A stretch of DNA of 16,657 nt from CAG-841 sp963614875 (GTDB taxonomy: Bacteria > Bacillota > Clostridia > Oscillospirales > CAG-272). Position numbers and translations under genes: made by a program. The notes beneath the pieces were generated by a model, which saw nothing but the letters and a program-made list of their open reading frames with translations, had not been told where the DNA came from and did not search any database. The stretch covers positions 1 to 16,657 of the forward strand of contig CAVEFC010000032.1 in the NCBI GenBank assembly GCA_963614875.1. The letters are read 5' to 3'. Of this stretch, positions 6,751 to 15,200 are shown one piece after another (within the stretch, counting starts at the first letter, position 1; every line of letters begins with the position of its first letter).

Positions 6751-7301
6751 AGCTTGACACAAAAGAATTTGAAACCAAAATGCAGAAAACACTCGCGGCG
6801 CTTTCCACAGATTTTGAATCGATCAGAGTAGGCAGAGCAAATCCCACGGTGCTCAACAGAATTACGGTTGACTATTGGGGCGTGCCGACTCCCATAACGC
6901 AGATAGGCGAGGTTAAGGTAACCGACGCGCGCACACTTCTTATCACTCCGTGGGAGTCGAATCTTCTCAAAACAATTGAACGCGCGATAAACGAAAGCGA
7001 TCTCGGAATAAATCCGCAGAACGACGGTAAATCCATAAGACTTGCTTTCCCTCAGCTTACGGAGGAGCGCAGACGCGATCTTCAGAAGCAGGTTGCAAAG
7101 CTCGGCGAGGATTCCAAGGTGGCAATAAGAAATATCCGCAGAGAAGCAAACGAGCTTGCAAAGAAAATGCAGAAGGCTTCCGAAATGACGGAGGACGAGC
7201 AGAAGGCTTCCGAAAAGGATATACAGACTCTTACGGACAATTACATCAAGAAAGCCGAAGAAGCCGTAGAAAAGAAAAACAAAGACATAATGGAGATCTG
7301 A
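6747..7301 (+). CDS. frr: Ribosome recycling factor
   Basis: A 184-residue RRF, the standard length. With EF-G it splits post-termination ribosomes in the cytosol. The N-terminal helix contains the conserved IRVGRANPTVLNRITVDYWG; domain II follows, and the C-terminal long helices contain LTEERRRDLQKQVAKLGEDSKVAIRNIRREAN. The start overlaps the pyrH stop by four bases, and the 3' end of pyrH supplies a GGAGG ribosome binding site. pyrH-frr adjacency is a classic bacterial arrangement and supports both calls. A stable hairpin follows about 16 bases after the stop. Confidence 0.98.
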   Translation: MKLDTKEFETKMQKTLAALSTDFESIRVGRANPTVLNRITVDYWGVPTPITQIGEVKVTDARTLLITPWESNLLKTIERAINESDLGINPQNDGKSIRLAFPQLTEERRRDLQKQVAKLGEDSKVAIRNIRREANELAKKMQKASEMTEDEQKASEKDIQTLTDNYIKKAEEAVEKKNKDIMEI

Positions 7302-7317
7302 CAAAGACTTTTTTAAT

Positions 7318-7339
7318 GACCGCTCCTACGGGGGCGGTC
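7318..7339 (+). terminator. cUACGg-capped hairpin between frr and uppS (weak terminator or processing element)
   Basis: Nine-bp stem GACCGCTCC (7318-7326) with GGGGCGGTC (7331-7339), one G-U pair, closed by the very stable tetraloop UACG. The following TATTAAAC has no U-tract, so full termination is unlikely. The rest of the cluster has no clear promoter of its own here. Confidence 0.55.
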
Positions 7340-7371
7340 TATTAAACTGAAAAGGGGACGGGCTGAAAATA

Positions 7372-8055
7372 ATGCCGGAAAGTAATATACGTCATATTGC
7401 GTTTATAATGGACGGAAACGGAAGATGGGCGACGCAAAGAGGAATGCCAAGAGAATACGGTCATTCAAAAGGAGCGGAAAAATTCCGTGAGATAGCGCGC
7501 TATTGCGGCGATATCGGAATAAAGAACGTAACGTTCTATGCGTTTTCCACGGAGAACTGGAAGCGACCGAAAAAAGAAGTCGATGCGCTTATGAAAATAA
7601 TGAAAGGCTTTGTTTCGGAAGCGAAGAAGACATATAAACGCGATAAAACGCGTATTGTTTTTATAGGAAACAAATCCGTATTCGACGAAGCCGAAAGAAA
7701 AAGGCTGCTTGAACTCGAAGCGCTGACCGCGGAATATGACAGAACGCTTTGCATCGCGCTCAATTACGGCGGAAGAGCCGAAATAGTTGACGCCGTGAAC
7801 GCGCTTATATCGGACGGAAAGCAGAGCATAACCGAAGAGGATATAACCGGAGCGATTTATTCGGGGGTTTGTCCTCCGCCGGATATGATAGTGAGAACGG
7901 GCGGAGAAAAACGTCTTTCAAACTTTTTGCTGTGGCAATCGTCATATTCGGAGCTTTTCTTTACGGATACGCTCTGGCCCGATTTTTCCACCGCCGAGCT
8001 CGGCGGTATGATAGCCGAATTCGGAACAAGAAAAAGAAGATTTGGAGGCATTTGA
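7372..8055 (+). CDS. uppS: Isoprenyl transferase (undecaprenyl diphosphate synthase)
   Basis: A 227-residue cis-prenyltransferase that extends farnesyl diphosphate with isopentenyl diphosphate to undecaprenyl diphosphate, the lipid carrier for peptidoglycan and wall polymers. The catalytic D14 lies in FIMDGNGRWA. YAFSTENWKRP, in the middle of the chain, and the C-terminal RTGGEKRLSNFLLWQSSYSE, which binds diphosphate and Mg2+, are both canonical. It is peripheral to the membrane. ATG 7372 sits about 14 bases after AGGGG, rather far. An in-frame CTG at 7363 is better spaced, but a CTG start is rare, so I keep ATG. Its stop lies one base before cdsA. Confidence 0.97.
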   Translation: MPESNIRHIAFIMDGNGRWATQRGMPREYGHSKGAEKFREIARYCGDIGIKNVTFYAFSTENWKRPKKEVDALMKIMKGFVSEAKKTYKRDKTRIVFIGNKSVFDEAERKRLLELEALTAEYDRTLCIALNYGGRAEIVDAVNALISDGKQSITEEDITGAIYSGVCPPPDMIVRTGGEKRLSNFLLWQSSYSELFFTDTLWPDFSTAELGGMIAEFGTRKRRFGGI

Positions 8056-8059
8056 TATG
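8044..8059 (+). promoter_or_regulatory. Ribosome binding site fixing the cdsA start at 8057
   Basis: GGAGG (8044-8048) lies 8 bases before ATG 8057. A TTG at 8042 is in frame but overlaps this site. Starting at 8057 also puts the hydrophobic first membrane segment right at the N-terminus. Confidence 0.8.
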
Positions 8060-8932
8060 TTGAAAAGAATTATTACCGCAGCCGTCTGTCTTGCGATATT
8101 TATTCCCGTGCTTGTTTTTTCCGGAACAGCTCCCGGAAAGATAATATTTATCGCGCTGCTTGCGGCGCTTGCTGTTATCGGCGTTTATGAGCTTGCCGGC
8201 TGCATAGGACTTCGCAGAAAATGGCTTATAAGCATACCTTCCTATGTTTTCACCGTGCTTATAATGGTGTTTGTGCTTTATCTTCCGGACAAGAGCTGGA
8301 TGATAAAAGCGGCGTTTGCAACGGCTTTTCTGTATATTTTCGTTACGTTTTCGGTGTCGATGCTTTCGAGCGGAAACGTGAGAATGTCGCAGACGGCGGA
8401 GCTTGTCGCGGTATCGGGATATATTGTTATGGGCTTCCTCTGCATAATACTTACAAGATACGCAACCGCATCTCATATAGACGGCGACGTCCGCACGATA
8501 ATGGGCAACTATCTTTATATGCTCATATTCATAGGCGCATGGACAACCGACGCCGGAGCATATTTTGTCGGGGTTGCGATGGGAAAGCACAAGCTGATTC
8601 CGAGCGTAAGTCCTCACAAAACGGTCGAAGGCGCGATGGGCGGAGTTCTGGGCTGTATTCTGGGCTATGCAATATACGGAGCGGTGCTTTCGCTTGCGTT
8701 TGCCGTAAAGGTAAATTGGGCGGCGCTTATGATACTTGCCGTTATAATAGCCGTTGTTGATCAGTTCGGCGATCTTATAGCTTCATACATCAAGCGTGAA
8801 CAGGGAATAAAGGACTTCGGAACTATTTTTCCCGGTCACGGCGGCGTGCTTGACCGTTTCGATTCGATAATAGCGATAGCGCCCGTTATTTACATTTTCT
8901 CAATGCTTGCAAGGGTAAATATATTCTCATGA
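8057..8932 (+). CDS. cdsA: Phosphatidate cytidylyltransferase
   Basis: A 291-residue integral membrane enzyme forming CDP-diacylglycerol from phosphatidate and CTP, the branch point for bacterial phospholipids. Several hydrophobic segments (at least seven) alternate with short loops from residue 5 to the end. The CDP-alcohol signature is intact near the C-terminus: SYIKREQGIKDFG followed by FPGHGGVLDRFDS. An upstream TTDAGAYFVGVAMGKHKL segment and SPHKTVEG are also typical. It starts one base after the uppS stop, using a GGAGG site within uppS, and its stop overlaps the dxr start (ATGA). Supply of phospholipid and undecaprenyl carrier is thus coupled in one transcript. Confidence 0.97.
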   Translation: MLKRIITAAVCLAIFIPVLVFSGTAPGKIIFIALLAALAVIGVYELAGCIGLRRKWLISIPSYVFTVLIMVFVLYLPDKSWMIKAAFATAFLYIFVTFSVSMLSSGNVRMSQTAELVAVSGYIVMGFLCIILTRYATASHIDGDVRTIMGNYLYMLIFIGAWTTDAGAYFVGVAMGKHKLIPSVSPHKTVEGAMGGVLGCILGYAIYGAVLSLAFAVKVNWAALMILAVIIAVVDQFGDLIASYIKREQGIKDFGTIFPGHGGVLDRFDSIIAIAPVIYIFSMLARVNIFS

Positions 8933-10083
8933 CCGAAAGCTCAAAAACGCTTGCCGTTCTCGGCTCTACGGGCTCGATAGGCAGGCAGACGGCGGATGTT
9001 GCGCGTCATCGTAAAATAAAAATAAACGCGATTGCGTTCGGCTCGAATTACGAAATCGGCAGAGAACAGCTGAATACAATAAAGCCCGAATATTGTGCGG
9101 TTTCGGATATCGGAACCGCACAAAAACTGTCGGACGAGGCAAAGAGGCTCGGGACGGAGCTTTTCTGCGGGGAAAACTGCATAGACGAGATGCTCTCGAA
9201 AGCGCAGAGCGACGTCTGCATAAACGGCATCGGCGGATTTGACGGGCTTTCTCCGACCTTGTCTGCGCTGAAATATTGCAAAAGGCTCGGTCTTGCAAAC
9301 AAGGAATCGCTTGTGGCGGCGGGAGATATCGTAAAAGCGGAGGCGAAAAAATACGGGAAAGAAATCATTCCCGTGGACAGCGAGCACAGCGCGATATTCC
9401 GCTGTATAGGCGGAAATGCCGACGCCGTAAGCAGACTGATAATCACCTGCTCGGGAGGAGCGTTTTACGGAAAAACTCTTGCCGAGCTTGAAAAGGTCAC
9501 AAAAGAACAGGCAACAGCTCATCCCACATGGAAAATGGGCGCGGTGATAACCGTAAACTGCGCCACTCTTATGAACAAGGGACTTGAAGTTATAGAAGCG
9601 GCAAGGCTTTTCGGTATGCCGGAGGAGAAGATTGACGTTATTATTCACAGGGAAAGCATAATTCATTCGATGGTCGAATATAAGGACAATACGGTTATGG
9701 CGCAGCTTTCAAATCCTGATATGCGTCTGCCGATTCAATATGCGATAGACTACCCCGACTGCGAGCCTTCCGAAACGGCTCCGCTTGATTTTGCAAAGCT
9801 CGGAAAGCTGACGTTTGCCGAGCCTGATACAAAGTCGTTCCCGCTTCTTGCGCTTGCAAGAGAAGCGCTCCGGCGCGGAGGAGTCGTTCCGTGCGCGATG
9901 AACGCGGCAAACGAGGTTGCGGTCGGAGCTTTTCTTGACGGCAGAATCGGATTTACGGATATATATAAAGCCGTTATATACGTCACGGAGCATTTTGAAA
10001 ATTCGGCGGCATCGTCGCTCGACGCCGTGATAAGCGCCGACAGAGAAGCGCGCCGTCGCGCAAGGGACATACTCAAACTCTAA
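8929..10083 (+). CDS. dxr: 1-deoxy-D-xylulose-5-phosphate reductoisomerase
   Basis: A 384-residue NADPH enzyme converting DXP to 2-C-methyl-D-erythritol 4-phosphate, the first committed step of the MEP isoprenoid pathway. The Rossmann motif LGSTGSIG is at 11-18. Metal ligands are D150 and E152 (in PVDSEHSAIF) and E220 (in KGLEVIEA). S175 starts the SGGAF loop, and H198 lies in HPTWKMG. The HRESIIHSMVEYKD segment follows at about residues 240-253. Length and motifs are those of a complete, active enzyme. The start overlaps cdsA by four bases. Together with ispG, two genes on, it shows that this organism uses the MEP route. Confidence 0.98.
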   Translation: MTESSKTLAVLGSTGSIGRQTADVARHRKIKINAIAFGSNYEIGREQLNTIKPEYCAVSDIGTAQKLSDEAKRLGTELFCGENCIDEMLSKAQSDVCINGIGGFDGLSPTLSALKYCKRLGLANKESLVAAGDIVKAEAKKYGKEIIPVDSEHSAIFRCIGGNADAVSRLIITCSGGAFYGKTLAELEKVTKEQATAHPTWKMGAVITVNCATLMNKGLEVIEAARLFGMPEEKIDVIIHRESIIHSMVEYKDNTVMAQLSNPDMRLPIQYAIDYPDCEPSETAPLDFAKLGKLTFAEPDTKSFPLLALAREALRRGGVVPCAMNAANEVAVGAFLDGRIGFTDIYKAVIYVTEHFENSAASSLDAVISADREARRRARDILKL

Positions 10084-10102
10084 AAGAATTCGGAGATAAT
10101 AA

Positions 10103-11137
10103 ATGCTTTACGTAATTTTTGCAATTTTGCTTTTCGGAATACTTATTTTCATTCACGAGCTGGGACATTATATTTTCGCGCGCGTTTTCGGCGTTACGGT
10201 GTACGAATTTTCGATAGGAATGGGGCCGAAGCTGTTTTCGGTAAAATCCAAAAAAACGGGAATAGCGTATTCGCTGAGAATTCTCCCCATAGGAGGTTTT
10301 GTCAGTATGGCGGGGGAAGACGAGGAATCCGAAGATCCGAACTCGATAAACAGAAAGCCCGTATGGCAGAGAATAATAATCACAGCCGCAGGCTCGCTTT
10401 CGAATATTCTTCTCGGAATAATCGTTATGGCGGTGATGGTATTGTCAAGCACTCAGCTTTATTCCACCACGGTCGCGGGATTTCCAAAGGAGGGCGCGGT
10501 TTCGTGCGATTACGGTCTTAAAGAGGGCGACGTGATCGTTGCGGTCGGTCCGCGGCGCGTTCACATAGCATACGACCTTTCGTATGCCATAAGCCGCTAC
10601 GGCGGAGAAGAGGTTGACGTAAAAATCATCCGCGACGGCGAAAAAATGATGCTTGAAAACGTAAGATTTGCGACATATACGCAGTCCGGCATAAAATTCG
10701 GTCAGAGAGATTTTTATCTCAAAGCGTCGGGCAAAAGCGTCGGAAACGTGATAAAGCACACGTTTTACGAATCCGGCGTTGCAATAAGAATGATATACGA
10801 TTCGCTTTACGATCTTATAACGGGTAAGTACGGATTCAGCGAAATGTCGGGTCCCGTGGGCGTTACAAAGGTGCTTGCAAGCGCCGCGCAGACAAAGGAC
10901 TACGCTTATCTTGCCTATCTTTTCGTCGTGCTTGCAATGAATCTCGGAGTGGTAAATCTTCTTCCTCTGCCCGCGCTCGACGGCGGAAGGGTATTCTTTA
11001 TGCTTATCGAGCTTGTCACAAGGAAAAAGATAGATCCGAAAGCGGAGGGACTTGTGCATTTCATAGGCATAATTCTGCTTATGATTTTAATGTTTGCGGT
11101 TACCTGCAAGGATATATTCTATTTGGTCAGGAAATAA
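10103..11137 (+). CDS. rseP: RIP metalloprotease RseP (site-2 protease family, M50)
   Basis: A 344-residue intramembrane zinc protease. The zinc motif HELGH is at residues 18-22 inside the first membrane segment. The third ligand D293 lies in NLLPLPALDGGR near the C-terminus. Membrane segments are about 4-24, 91-115, 266-290 and 319-336. A single PDZ domain spans about 120-195 between the catalytic halves, consistent with the Gram-positive RasP/YluC layout. Such proteases cleave anti-sigma factors and remnant signal peptides; no sigma factor or anti-sigma gene is in view, so the substrate is unknown. CGGAGAT is a suitable ribosome binding site. It lies 19 bases after dxr and its stop is one base before the ispG start. 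Confidence 0.96.
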   Translation: MLYVIFAILLFGILIFIHELGHYIFARVFGVTVYEFSIGMGPKLFSVKSKKTGIAYSLRILPIGGFVSMAGEDEESEDPNSINRKPVWQRIIITAAGSLSNILLGIIVMAVMVLSSTQLYSTTVAGFPKEGAVSCDYGLKEGDVIVAVGPRRVHIAYDLSYAISRYGGEEVDVKIIRDGEKMMLENVRFATYTQSGIKFGQRDFYLKASGKSVGNVIKHTFYESGVAIRMIYDSLYDLITGKYGFSEMSGPVGVTKVLASAAQTKDYAYLAYLFVVLAMNLGVVNLLPLPALDGGRVFFMLIELVTRKKIDPKAEGLVHFIGIILLMILMFAVTCKDIFYLVRK

Positions 11138-11141
11138 AATG
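11129..11141 (+). promoter_or_regulatory. Ribosome binding site fixing the ispG start at 11139
   Basis: AGGA (11129-11132) lies 6 bases before ATG 11139. An in-frame ATG at 11094, inside rseP, would add 15 residues unlike the family's N-terminus, so it is rejected. Confidence 0.8.
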
Positions 11142-12227
11142 GATTACGAAAGTATAAGACGAAAAACAAGGACGGTAAAAGCCGGAAGAATTTTCATAGG
11201 CTCGGGACATCCGGTATCCGTGCAGTCGATGCTCAATACCGATACGGCGGATATAAAAGCCTGCACGGAGCAGGCGCGCAGACTTGAAGAAGCCGGATGC
11301 GATATAATCCGTCTTACCGTTCCGACGGCGGATCACGCGAAAACGATATACGAAATGAAATGTGCGGGAATAAAGGCTCCGCTTGTGGCGGATATTCATT
11401 TTGATTATCGGGCGGCGCTTGCGGCGGTTTCTGCCGGCGCGGACAAGATAAGAATAAACCCGGGGAACATCGGCGCAGACGAAAATGTCCGCGCGGTTGC
11501 AAATGCCTGCAAAGCCCGCGGCGTGCCGATAAGAATCGGTATAAACGGCGGCTCGCTTGAAAAGAGCATACTTGCAAAATACGGCTCTGCCACGCCGGAA
11601 GCGCTTGCGGAAAGCGCGCTTTATCACGCTTCGCTGCTTGAAAAATTTGATTTTTACGATACGGTGATATCGATAAAATCAAGCTCGCCGCTCGTTACGG
11701 CGCGCGCGGCGGAGCTTGTTTCGCAAAGCTGTGATTATCCGCTTCACATAGGCGTTACCGAAGCCGGAGAGGGCGACGACGCGCTTATAAAATCCGCGGC
11801 GGGAATAGGCGCGCTTATATCGCGCGGAATAGGAGATACCGTCAGAGTATCGCTTACGGACGATCCCGTAAAGGAAGTTTATGCCGCAAAGAAAATACTT
11901 CGCGCGCTCGGAGTCAGTGCCGAGGGTTATATAGAGGTTGTGTCCTGTCCGACGTGCGGAAGAACGCAGATAGAGCTTATTTCTATATGCAGGGCGCTGA
12001 AAAAAGAATTTGAAAATATCGATCCCGGGGAAAAGCATATAAAGGTAGCGGTTATGGGGTGCGTTGTAAACGGCCCCGGGGAAGCCGCCGAAGCCGATAT
12101 AGGCATCGCGGGCGGAAAAGGCTGCGCTGTGCTTATTTCCCGCGGAAAAGTTATCGGGAAAATAGATGAAAACGAAATAGTCGGCACGCTTGTAAGAGAG
12201 GTAAAGCGGCTGATAACGGAAGGATAA
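11139..12227 (+). CDS. ispG: 4-hydroxy-3-methylbut-2-en-1-yl diphosphate synthase (flavodoxin/ferredoxin-dependent)
   Basis: A 362-residue iron-sulphur enzyme of the MEP pathway, converting MEcPP to HMBPP. The N-terminal TIM-barrel carries RRKTRTV, PVSVQSMLNTDT and DIHFDYRAAL with KIRINPGNIG. The C-terminal half binds a 4Fe-4S cluster through C270 and C273 (SCPTCGRTQ) and C308 (GCVVNGPGE), with E315 as the likely fourth ligand. I start at ATG 11139 because of the AGGA site and the fit of MDYESIRRKTR to known N-termini. It begins one base after the rseP stop, and polC follows after 4 bases. The length matches the short bacterial form without the plant-type insertion. Confidence 0.97.
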   Translation: MDYESIRRKTRTVKAGRIFIGSGHPVSVQSMLNTDTADIKACTEQARRLEEAGCDIIRLTVPTADHAKTIYEMKCAGIKAPLVADIHFDYRAALAAVSAGADKIRINPGNIGADENVRAVANACKARGVPIRIGINGGSLEKSILAKYGSATPEALAESALYHASLLEKFDFYDTVISIKSSSPLVTARAAELVSQSCDYPLHIGVTEAGEGDDALIKSAAGIGALISRGIGDTVRVSLTDDPVKEVYAAKKILRALGVSAEGYIEVVSCPTCGRTQIELISICRALKKEFENIDPGEKHIKVAVMGCVVNGPGEAAEADIGIAGGKGCAVLISRGKVIGKIDENEIVGTLVREVKRLITEG

Positions 12228-12231
12228 AGCT

Positions 12232-15200
12232 GTGGAAAAAACACTTTTGGAGCGATTCAACAAATACAATCCGGACGAGCGTTTCCGCAAGGTAATGACG
12301 GACGGAGTTGTAATATCGACGCGCATAAGCCTTGAAAACAAGCTGGTCTGGGTGGATGTGCGTTTTCCTTATATCGTTCCGAAAAAAGAAGTGCTGTATC
12401 AGCTTGAAGCGGCGATAAAACGCGCATATGAGCTTAAATCGGTTACGATATCGCCAAAATACCCGTCGGAGCTTTTTGACGGCTCGTACATACCGCAGAT
12501 AATGACGGAAGCGTGCAGGAGAAAGCTTATAACCGATCTTTTTCTTCGCAGAAGCAAAACAAGATACGAAAACGGAAAGCTTATAATAGAAACGCTTTAC
12601 GGGGACGGCGGTCTTGCCCTTATGGAAGAAACGGGAACGGAAAAAAGCATAGCTTCGATTGTTTCCGACGAGTTCGGGATAAATATCGAAGTCGAAATAA
12701 GAGCATCGGCGGAGCAGGACGCGCAATATGAAAAGCAGCTGAGCGACGACATAACCACCAAGCTTTCAAGATATTACGAGGAAACTGCAAAAAAAGCCGA
12801 AACGGAAAAGAAATCCGCCACGGCATCAGGAACATTCAGAGAGGTTGAAATCGACAGCGACGGAAATATTCACGCAGGGTTCGCCGTTTTCGATATAAGC
12901 GGGCCCGAGGCTGTTTCGGGCGATAAATTCGAGCCTGATGAATTCAAGCCGATAGGCTCCTGCACGGAGCCGGAAAAAAGCGTCACGCTTGTGGGCGAGG
13001 TGGCTTGTTTTACGGTAAACGAAACCCGCAGGGGAAATAAAACCATAACCTTTTCCTTTACGGATTCTGAAGGCTCGGTAACGGTAAAATGTATCGGGAA
13101 AAAGGCTGCGGATTATGCCTCGCTTTCAAACGGGACAAGTCTTGTTATGGAGGGCGAGCTTAAATACGACGACTACGACAGAGATCACGAGCTTACGTTT
13201 TATCCGTCTGCGGCAATGAAAGTAAAGCGTATTCTCAGAGCGGACAAATACGACGGTAAAAAGCGTGTGGAGCTTCATCTTCACACGAATATGTCTACGA
13301 TGGACGCAACAATGACGCCTTCTCAGGCGGTCGCCACGGCTCACAGATGGGGACACGCCGCCGTCGCGATTACCGATCACGGAACGGTACAGGGTTTTCC
13401 CGAAGCTATGAAAATGTCCGAAAAGCTCGGGATGAAGGTTATATACGGAATGGAAGGATACCTTGTCGATGACGCGGCAAAAGCCATTTTCGGTGAGGAC
13501 GACACAAGCTTTGAGGACGAGTTTGTGGTTTTCGATATAGAAACGACGGGACTTTCCGCCATGACGTGCAGGATAACGGAAATAGGCGCGGTGCTTGTCC
13601 GCAAGGGAGAGGTGCTAAAGGTTTTTTCAACCTTTGCAAATCCCGACGGGCATATTCCGGAGGAAATAACCGAGCTTACGGGAATTACCGACGAAATGGT
13701 TGCCGACGCTCCGTCGCAGAGCGACGCGGTAAAGGCGTTTATTGATTTTGTCGGCGGAAGAACGGTAGTGGCGCACAATGCGAATTTCGATATGGGATTT
13801 ATTCGTCGCGCGGCGGAAAATGCGGGAATTCCGTTTAATCCTCCGTATCTCGATACGCTTTCGATGTCAAGATTTCTTAATCCCGAGCTTAAAAATCACA
13901 AGCTTGATACGCTCGTCGATTTTTACGGTCTCGGCGATTTCAATCATCACAGAGCCTGCGACGACGCCGAGGTGACCGCAAAAATTTTCGGCAAAATGGC
14001 TGAAAAGCTTGCCGGTGAAAGCATATACACCGTAAAGCAGATGTCGGAAGCCATGGCTGAAAGGACGGATCCTCACAAGCTTCGTCCGTACCATATAATT
14101 TTGCTTGTAAAAAATCCCACCGGACTTAAAAACCTTTATAAGATAGTTTCAAACGGATATCTCAAATATTACTACCGCCATCCGAGAATACCGAAAACGG
14201 AGCTTGCAGACCTCAGAGAAGGAATTATTATAGGTTCCGCGTGTATAGAGGGCGAGCTTGCGTCCGCCGTGCTTGACGGCAAAACGTGGGACGAGCTGCT
14301 TTCCATTGCGGAATTTTATGATTATCTTGAAATTCAGCCGATATGCAACAACGAATTTCTGATAGGCTCGAAGGGCATAACACGCGAAACTCTTACGGAG
14401 ATAAACAAAACGATAGTAAAAATAGGCGATACGCTCGGAAAGCCTGTTGTCGCGACGTGCGACGCGCACTATCTTGAAGATTATGACGGAATAAGCCGCA
14501 ACGTTCTTCTGCGCGGAATAGGTATGAAGGACGGCGACAGGGACAGTCATCTTTTCTTCCGCACCACCGATGAAATGCTTGAAGAATTTTCGTATCTCGG
14601 AGAAGAAAAGGCAAAGGAAGTCGTAATTGAAAACACAAACAAAATAGCCGAGCTTATAGGAACGGATATCAGGCCTTTCCCGAACGGCACCTACACGCCG
14701 AAAATGGATGGCGCGGAGGAAGAGCTTGTGGATATCTGCTATACCACGGCGAAAAATCTTTACGGAGATCCGCTTCCCGATATAGTTGAAAAAAGGCTGA
14801 AAAAAGAGCTTGATTCGATTATAAGCCACGGCTTTGCCGTGCTTTATATGATAGCGAGAAAGCTTGTAAAATACAGCGAAAGTCAGGGCTATCTTGTCGG
14901 CTCGAGAGGCTCGGTCGGCTCGTCGTTCGTTGCGTCGATGGCGGGAATATCGGAGGTAAATCCTTTGCCGCCGCATTATGTCTGCCCGAAGTGCAAGCAC
15001 TCGGATTTCTCAAACGAAGAGGGCGCAGGCTCGGGCTTCGATCTTCCGCCGAAAAATTGCCCCGTCTGCGGAACAAAATACAATTCGGACGGTCACGACA
15101 TACCCTTTGAAACGTTTCTCGGCTTTTTCGGGGACAAATCGCCCGATATAGACCTTAACTTCTCCGGCGAGGTTCAGGGAAAGGTGCATAAATACACGGA

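Noticed and set aside
8042..8056. TTG start five codons upstream for cdsA
   Set aside because: It overlaps the GGAGG site that serves ATG 8057.
8221..8760. 179-codon plus-strand frame inside cdsA
   Set aside because: Out of frame with the conserved cdsA signature, Arg/Cys-rich, and with no credible ribosome binding site evidence.
11094..11138. ATG start inside rseP for ispG
   Set aside because: It would add 15 non-conserved residues encoded by the rseP 3' end. ATG 11139 has a well-placed AGGA site.
14149..15000. 283-codon open frame on the minus strand inside polC
   Set aside because: Antisense to the conserved PHP/polymerase region, no motif, and basic composition typical of a shadow frame.
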